Positions 58,111 to 64,000 of a stretch of 64,000 nt of DNA are shown piece by piece; the first letter of the stretch is position 1, and each line of letters begins with the position of its first letter. Source of the DNA: Chiua virens (lineage: Eukaryota; Basidiomycota; Agaricomycetes; Boletales; Boletaceae); NCBI GenBank assembly GCA_019787685.1, contig JAHNUO010000005.1, positions 2,170,001-2,234,000 on the forward strand, written 5' to 3'. The notes beneath the pieces were generated by a model that saw only the letters and a program-made list of their open reading frames with translations, was not told where the DNA came from and made no database searches. Made by a program: the position numbers and the translations under genes.

Positions 58111-58524
58111 GTGTCGCTCCGACAAATTTCCCACGCGTCGCCATTACCGCTCTTCACAGCCGAAGCTATTGATGGAAACAACTCTTCGTCCCATCTCCCA
58201 ACCTCCACGTGTCATTCTCCGTCCAACAGCCACACCATCTCCAACTCTTTGAATGGCACACATAATGCGCTCCTAAGACAGCGTCGAAGGCATAGGGGGA
58301 CTTTAAGCTCACGTCCCTTCAACGACTCATTCACCTCCGGAGACAGTGCGCAGGCGCAACACTTAAAGGATGAGAAGGCGAGGAAGGGTCGCTATATACC
58401 ACAGCCAGAACGTGCGCGGGGACCGGAGAAAGTGCTAGACGAGGAAGGGGCACGCGAGGTCTTGAGGCGCTGGCGATATGGTCGCTGGGGAGAGGTGTCT
58501 TACCTGGTGCGCTGTACGTGCTGA
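58111..58524 (+). CDS. Possible basic hypothetical protein, 137 aa
   Basis: Open frame with a Ser/Thr-rich first half and a basic second half (LLRQRRRHRGTLSSRPF, KARKGRYIPQPERARGPEKV, REVLRRWRYGRWGEVSYLV). It lies between block Y and fragment X. There is no family match and no splice support, so a chance frame is possible. The last codons overlap a possible GTGCGC donor, and more exons could follow. Confidence 0.25.
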   Translation: MSLRQISHASPLPLFTAEAIDGNNSSSHLPTSTCHSPSNSHTISNSLNGTHNALLRQRRRHRGTLSSRPFNDSFTSGDSAQAQHLKDEKARKGRYIPQPERARGPEKVLDEEGAREVLRRWRYGRWGEVSYLVRCTC

Positions 58525-58699
58525 GTGTTGGGCTTTATGGAGAGGTGAAAGGCAAGGTCAGTGTGGCTGGTATAGGTATTTGGTGGCGATGGGACGATTG
58601 TTTGAGGTGCGTCTGCGCTGATACGTATTTTCAGATGTATACTGAGAAGCTTGACTAGTGTCATGGTTACGTTGACAGGCGTGCTGGCGTGCCACAACG

Positions 58700-58930
58700 T
58701 ATACAATCGGATGTCAGCAGTTCTAGCGTGACATTATCAGGGAATGTCAAGGAACAAGAAGAATGGGTGGACTTGGAAAAGCGATGTGGAGCGCGGGTGG
58801 TCTGATCGAAGCGACCAAGATGACGGATCTTTGTAACGATGCTTACGCCGTCACGACACTTACGCCTGTATACCAGCCAGGTTTAGGTCACACTTTACAG
58901 AAGGTATGTCGTCCTGACTTTTTGAATACT
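58700..58930 (+). pseudogene. Fragment X, plus-strand copy
   Basis: Carries GNVKEQEEWVDLEKRCGAR in one frame and GLIEATKMTDLCNDAY with GLGHTLQK in the next, matching the minus-strand fragment at 40990-40780. The frame break near 58790 makes it non-functional as read. Confidence 0.4.
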
Positions 58931-60158
58931 CATGCTTACATCCTACGATGTTTCAATGGTATACCAGCTTTGAAGCGTAACGCATGCCAAGTTCGAGGCG
59001 TCGAGGAAAACAAGCTTCCTCTCGCGACACCGATGTCAGCGACAACCTTCCCACTGGCTCATTTCTTCCTTTGAACATTTGAATGCACAGGGCCTCGTGT
59101 CCCACCACCATGTCCTTTCTCCCACTATCGGAGAGTTGTAAAGATGTTTGTAATTCCAATATTTTGAAATAGATTATGCCGATATACTAACCTCCCAATC
59201 CAAGTCACCGCAACGGATACCATCTCAAGCCAATCATCTTATTCACACGCATCGCGTCAACTGTCATGGGTCACATTTTCATGTATTCACGTTCACTGGT
59301 CGGCACCGTTGCAGAGGGCCGGGAAATACCCTGCGACGGTGGTAGTAGGTCACAGTATACTCTGGTACGCTACCAACCTACGAACGGGCTTCCGGGCATA
59401 CGCCGGGATCCTGCCATTGCTGAGGTCCTTCGCGGCAGCCCGGTCCTTGCGAATGTGTGGGTTCGGAGGTGACTTCAAGTTCTATGTGTCGCTTCAGAGG
59501 CAGACCGCGAAAGACTATCTCAGAGTTCTTCGAGATTCGGAGCAACTCCGCCAACTATAGCATGCGCTCGTGACTGACCTGATCGCTTCTGGTCCAATTA
59601 ACCTGCGCACGGTCTCGTATGGATGTTCAATCGTTATCCGAGACAATGTGTAGATCAAGTCGGTGTCGGACCTCCCTTGTTCACTACTGCGATCTCGCTT
59701 ACTTTATAAGAGCGGAACGTGTATAAAAACATGGCATCGTTGCTTTCCACTGGATCTATGCATGAGGAACACTTTAGCTGTATCGATGCAGGCGATCCTG
59801 CATGGCCAGTGAGGTGTACGAGAACCGGGCGAGCTCGATGGCCAACAGTGCTTCTAGATTATAAGTAGACGTATTAAGCCATGAAACGATCATCATTGCA
59901 GCGTGACCTTCGTCATCGCCATGCTGACGATGACCATTGAGAAATATTTCACTGATTCTGCCCCATCCCAAAACGAGTATGGCTATGGAGCATTGTGTTC
60001 CCGTGGATCACCTCAAATGCTCATTTAAACGAACTCTCAGCGCGTAGGAAGGTATACCAGTGTGACGCACTAGCGACATCACGTATGAAAACAATCACTC
60101 AACTTGAAGACATATATAGTGATAACATCCACCTTCTCAAGCTCTGGCTAAGTTTATC
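58931..60158. other. Intergenic stretch with no supported gene
   Basis: About 1.2 kb. A TATAAAA at 59723 precedes an ATG at 59733 (MASLLSTGSMHEEHFSCIDA), but the frame is short and unsupported. The frame at 59309-59560 (ending YVSLQRQTAKDYLRVLRDSE) has protein-like text but no family match. Confidence 0.35.
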
Positions 60159-62012
60159 CTACCTTCCTACCAACTCGATGTCTTCCGTCCTATTTTGCCC
60201 ATCGTCTGCCTGAACATTCTCCGTTCCCTCGTTCTGTTCATCACCTACGTCGACATTTTCTGCGATCCCGCTCTGCACACCAGTGGCAAACACCATCGGG
60301 CCCACGGCAGCACCGCCGCAGCTGGACATCGTGGATAGACCAAACCCAGGGTCGATCCCGGACCCACGTCTACCTTGCACATCGTGCGCGTACATCTCCC
60401 GCACGCATATGATAAATCGAGGGGTCAGAGTAAACACGGGCACGTATTCCAGGATGCAAGCCACTATCACGGGCAGCCGATCGCTTGAAACGTTCCCCGT
60501 GGTGAACAGTACGCTGATGAAGTTTAGCAGGAAAATCCTGTAACAGGAGAATTGTTAGTTCCATTCGTGATAAGTTCATAAGTGAGCGTTGAAACGTGAA
60601 CAAGTGGTAGTGGAAAAGAATTGGGCAGTGAGCAGAAGACTGAGACGCACGCAAAGAAGTAGAGGATGCCCTGCATAATGAGTAAGTTGATGTATCGGTT
60701 GAGTTGCCACTGTTTTGCAACACGGTACATTTGAATTGATTGCCTGACAAACTGGAAGATCGCAAACATGCACAACACCCCAGCAAATGTCATCTGCAAG
60801 ATGCTGGACACTTCCTCGAGTACGAGCAATGTAGATTTCCTAGCGCAAGTTGAATAGACTGATATTTGAGTGGTGAGATCTGACGGGGTTTTCGTTAGTA
60901 TAACCGTCTATCAAGTCAGCGTCCACAAACATTGTTCATTTTCTGGATCGTTGAAGACAATGGCGGTTGCCAGGACAAAAGCGATCTCGATGAAAACCAC
61001 AGAAAGAAGCATGCCAAGGATCATTCTCGATCGATTATACATTGCCCATACACGCAGAATCATTACGACTGTGCTCATCTTCATTAATTTCATGTCCTGA
61101 TCAGAGGTAAACAAGCACTCACGATCAGCTGCAGCGAGAAAAAGAACGAACGTCCAACCCTCGACATCTCCCAATATCTGACCTGGAAGTTCAAGTTGGT
61201 GAGTGGAATGAAGGGGGGAAAGTTGTAAGAGACTCGGAGGACCCACATCTGTTTAATAGCTTTCAGCCATGTCTAAAAGGTTTAATAATAATCATAAGCT
61301 GAATACGTACACCTACAATTGCAAAGTAAGCGCCTCCAATAAGGACTGATATCCGAGGAAATATACCTTTGCAGGCCCGGGTATGAAACTACTTCCAACT
61401 TTTACCATAGTCAAACTTCGATCGAAGCCATGTTGGTTGTATCCAACTTACAAAGAACATAGAATCTGACGAACGAACACTCAAGGTCAGCATTCAGTAT
61501 GTAATCGAAATCACTGCTACAAGTCATGCTCACGCCAAGGTATATAGGCCACAATAACGAACCTATGAAGATATCAGTCGAGAATGTACCAGTAAACATT
61601 GAATTTCAGCACAGACAAGAATGTAAAGTGTCGACTCCAAGGTCCACCGCTTGCTCTGCATTCCTATCAGTTACGTGTAAACTTCTGATATGTATGGCTG
61701 TGCACTGACCCAGATGTATTCTACCTTGGTTGATACCAATCGGGTGAACCTTGCATGCATTTCAGAAACTACGCAAGTTGTACCTCTTTTGGAAAGACGA
61801 GAACTGGCAATGATTAGGTCTGTGCCTCGTAATGGAACGGTACCTATGGCTTACTGTAATCATATCCAACAGCCGTGAGTATAGCGACTGCAAGAAGTGT
61901 GTGAGACGTCGGATAAGGTCGAGCGCATAAGAGCATACATACTGGACAAATAGTTGTCAAAGTTCTGCTGAAGTACCAAATGGGTAGACAGCGGTTGCAG
62001 AACGGGAGACAT
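60159..62012 (-). CDS. DUF6533-type multi-pass membrane protein, copy E
   Basis: Starts at 62012 (MSPVLQPLSTHLVLQQNFDN) and ends at 60159. Visible exons: the YDYS strand, PVLVFPKE, the VEYIW mini-exon near 61720, the KRWTLESTLYIL segment, FYVLL, VSYPGLQRYISSDISPYW, PGQILGDVEGWTFVLFLAAA, an intron, VVMILRVWAMYNRSRMILGM, an intron, LEEVSSILQMTFAGVLCMFA, VRQSIQMYRVAKQWQLNRYI, an intron, and the tail TPRFIICVREMYAHDVQGRR, with an acidic end (QNEGTENVQADDGQNRTEDI). It is in tandem with copy F, 852 bp downstream of the F stop codon. Its upstream region shares short blocks with the flank of copy C. Confidence 0.72.
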
Positions 62013-62864
62013 AATCTGGATGGATTCGAACTGAGACAATCAGAAGGGAAATCAATAGGAGGGCATGAATAATTACACTGCTGGGGTCGATGAGTTATAA
62101 GCCGCTAATTTTTTATGGTGGCGATGAGAGAACATCATCATGGTGTTGATGCCGCGAAACCTACGAACTCCATGGGTGAATTTACGGGTGGTTTCATGAC
62201 ATTAGACAACTTTTGGCCACGGTCCTCTTCACAATGAATGAAGTTGCTAGCCAAACAAGCCAAGTTCCTAATTGAGTGGTCAGCTGAAGGGAACCGAATA
62301 CATAAATCATCAAACGATCGTGGATAGCGGGGATCGGCAGAGTTCATTAGCGAGCTGTTCCATACCCGTTGCCGTACTGGCAAGCGTTATACATGTCGCA
62401 TGATATTTCATTTAGTGGCCACTGGGGACGTACAAAAAGCGTAAAGCTCCAGTCGTTGTTCCAATCTCGCCGCACTGAGTTAGAGTCTATTATGTAAGTC
62501 CACTCTTTCGAGCCGCCGCACCGGAGCGGGCCAAAGCCCGTGCTGGGGCAATATTTGACTATGCCTTTGTTCTTTTCCAGTGGCGTATCAGTCTGTTTCT
62601 AATGCGAAACACTATCAGAGACCATCGATAGCGAACATCATCCCGCACGGATATGAAATCCAGTAAATAGGTCCAATAGAAATTTCGGGGCAGAAAATCA
62701 CCGCGGGCCTGCTGATGGCATTGAGAAGTACTTTGCCCTTCCCGAGTCTCAAAACAACAATGATTGATATCCTGTCCAAAGCTTCATCGGTCTAGAGGTA
62801 ATCTAGGCGATTCAGACTTTGAGTAAAAGTGTTCCACGAGAATCAACACCCACTTTGTTTTAAG

Positions 62865-64000
62865 CTAAGCCGATTCAACCACCCTTGCCGACAATTCGAT
62901 ATCTTCCCTCCATTCGTTTCGCCAATCATCCGGCTCGATGTTCTCCACGACCCCACTCTGTATACCAATGGCGAATACGATTGATTCTCTGGCACCACCA
63001 CCGCGGCTGGATAATGTGGATATACCAAATCCGGTGTCGACCCCGGCCTCGTCTCTGTCTTGTGTGTCATGGGCGTACAGCTCCCGTATGCTGATGATAA
63101 ATCGAGGCGTTAGAGTGAACACCGGCACCCTTCCTACGATACACGTCACTATGAATTGCCAACCAGTCCCTGGAATCTTTCCTGCGTAACTCAGCAGGCA
63201 GATGAGATTCAGTAAGAAGACACTGCGAGGAGAAAGCCACGATTAGATATTGGCGAACTTAAGTTGACTGTATAGGAAAGGAACTGGGAATGATGAGGAC
63301 GAGAACGTACGCAAAGAAATAAACGATGCCCTGCTGAACAAGCAAATTGATGTATCGGTTGAGTTGCCACTGTTTCGTCACATGGTATACTTGAAGTGAC
63401 TGCTTGACGAACTGAAAAATCGCAAGCACACACAACACCGCAGCAACAATCATTTGCAAACTGTTGGACACTTCCTCCAATACGAGTGACTGTGACGAAT
63501 TTTGCATCAAGCAAACTGAATTTTCCAAAAGTTCCACGGTAAAATCTGACATCTTGTTAGTATATCGTACGAATATCAAGACCGAATCTACATACTTTGC
63601 GAATTCTTCGAAATAATGTTGAAAATAGCAGCTATCACCATGGAAATGATTTCGATGGTGATTAAGGTAAGAAGTATGCCAAGAACCGTCTTCGATCGAT
63701 TGTACATTGCCCAAACGCGCAGGATCATTCCGACTACAATTGTCATCGTCGATTTTATTCCTGATTCTGTGGTTCACCTACAATCAGCCGCACCGAGAAA
63801 AAGGAGGTATGCCCAATACTCGATATATTCTAATACTTTGCCTTGAAGTGGAAATGAATAGAATGAAGGACGAAAGCCAAAGGTGACTCACACCTGTTGA
63901 ATAAATGACAGGCGTGCTTCAGAGGCACAACAATGAGCGAATCCGACTCGGAATACATACATCTAGCGCAAAGTTATCTACATCAGTACGTCAATCAGTC
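62865..64000 (-). CDS. DUF6533-type multi-pass membrane protein, copy F, 5' end off window
   Basis: Only the C-terminal two thirds are present: KVLEYIEYWAYLLFLGAAD, an intron, VVGMILRVWAMYNRSKTVLG, LITIEIISMVIAAIFNI, an intron, LEEVSNSLQMIVAAVLCVLA, VKQSLQVYHVTKQWQLNRYI, an intron, and the tail TPRFIISIRELYAHDTQDRD followed by DTGFGISTLSSRGG. The N-terminal DUF6533 module would lie beyond base 64000. No lesion is visible. It is in tandem with copy E on the same strand. Confidence 0.72.

Overview
The window looks like nuclear DNA of an agaricomycete (mushroom-forming basidiomycete). The evidence is many short introns (about 45-65 nt, GT...AG), Tnp2 and Plavaka DNA transposons, several DUF6533-type membrane proteins, a NACHT-ankyrin STAND protein and a HET-like protein. 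There is no bacterial-style operon, and I found no rRNA, tRNA or CRISPR. Gene models were spliced by hand from frame continuity and splice sites, so internal exon borders are less certain than overall spans.

Layout. 1-2.8 kb: Tnp2-type transposase on the minus strand, running off the left edge and interrupted by a 261-bp MITE. 5.1-5.5 kb: short coiled-coil ORF. 7.1-9.0 kb: DUF6533-type gene A. 9.5-14.9 kb: NACHT-ankyrin receptor with near-identical 98-residue repeats. 15.2-17.0 kb: M48 (OMA1-like) mitochondrial metallopeptidase. 18.5-20.0 kb: SVF1 homologue. 22.2-24.2 kb: two divergent Ser/Pro-rich genes. 26.8-32.7 kb: a Plavaka transposon with a divergent DUF6532-like gene. 32.9-34.6 kb: DUF6533 gene B. 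35-45 kb: a duplication-rich tract with two related secreted-protein genes (37.8 and 43.5 kb), the second MITE copy and several gene fragments. 46.5-47.9 kb: conserved fungal hypothetical. 48.2-52.4 kb: divergent DUF6533 genes C and D. 54.6-56.7 kb: HET-like membrane protein. 60.2-64.0 kb: DUF6533 genes E and F, the latter running off the right edge.

Housekeeping genes (M48 protease, SVF1, the 46.5-kb gene) are a minority. The rest is an accessory region built by duplication: six DUF6533 genes plus two remnants, two likely recognition genes (NACHT-ANK and HET-like), transposons, and a two-member family of secreted proteins. The best candidate for something undescribed is that secreted family. 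Both members share a promoter, a signal peptide, an acidic Asp-rich propiece and a DTETPE junction, but the C-terminal parts are completely different: Pro/Arg-rich in one, Arg/Cys/His-rich in the other. One copy has multiplied acidic-junction-basic modules through phase-0 exon duplication. The 261-bp MITE is the best-supported mobile-element finding, with perfect TIRs, a 2-bp target duplication at both sites and an empty paralogous site.
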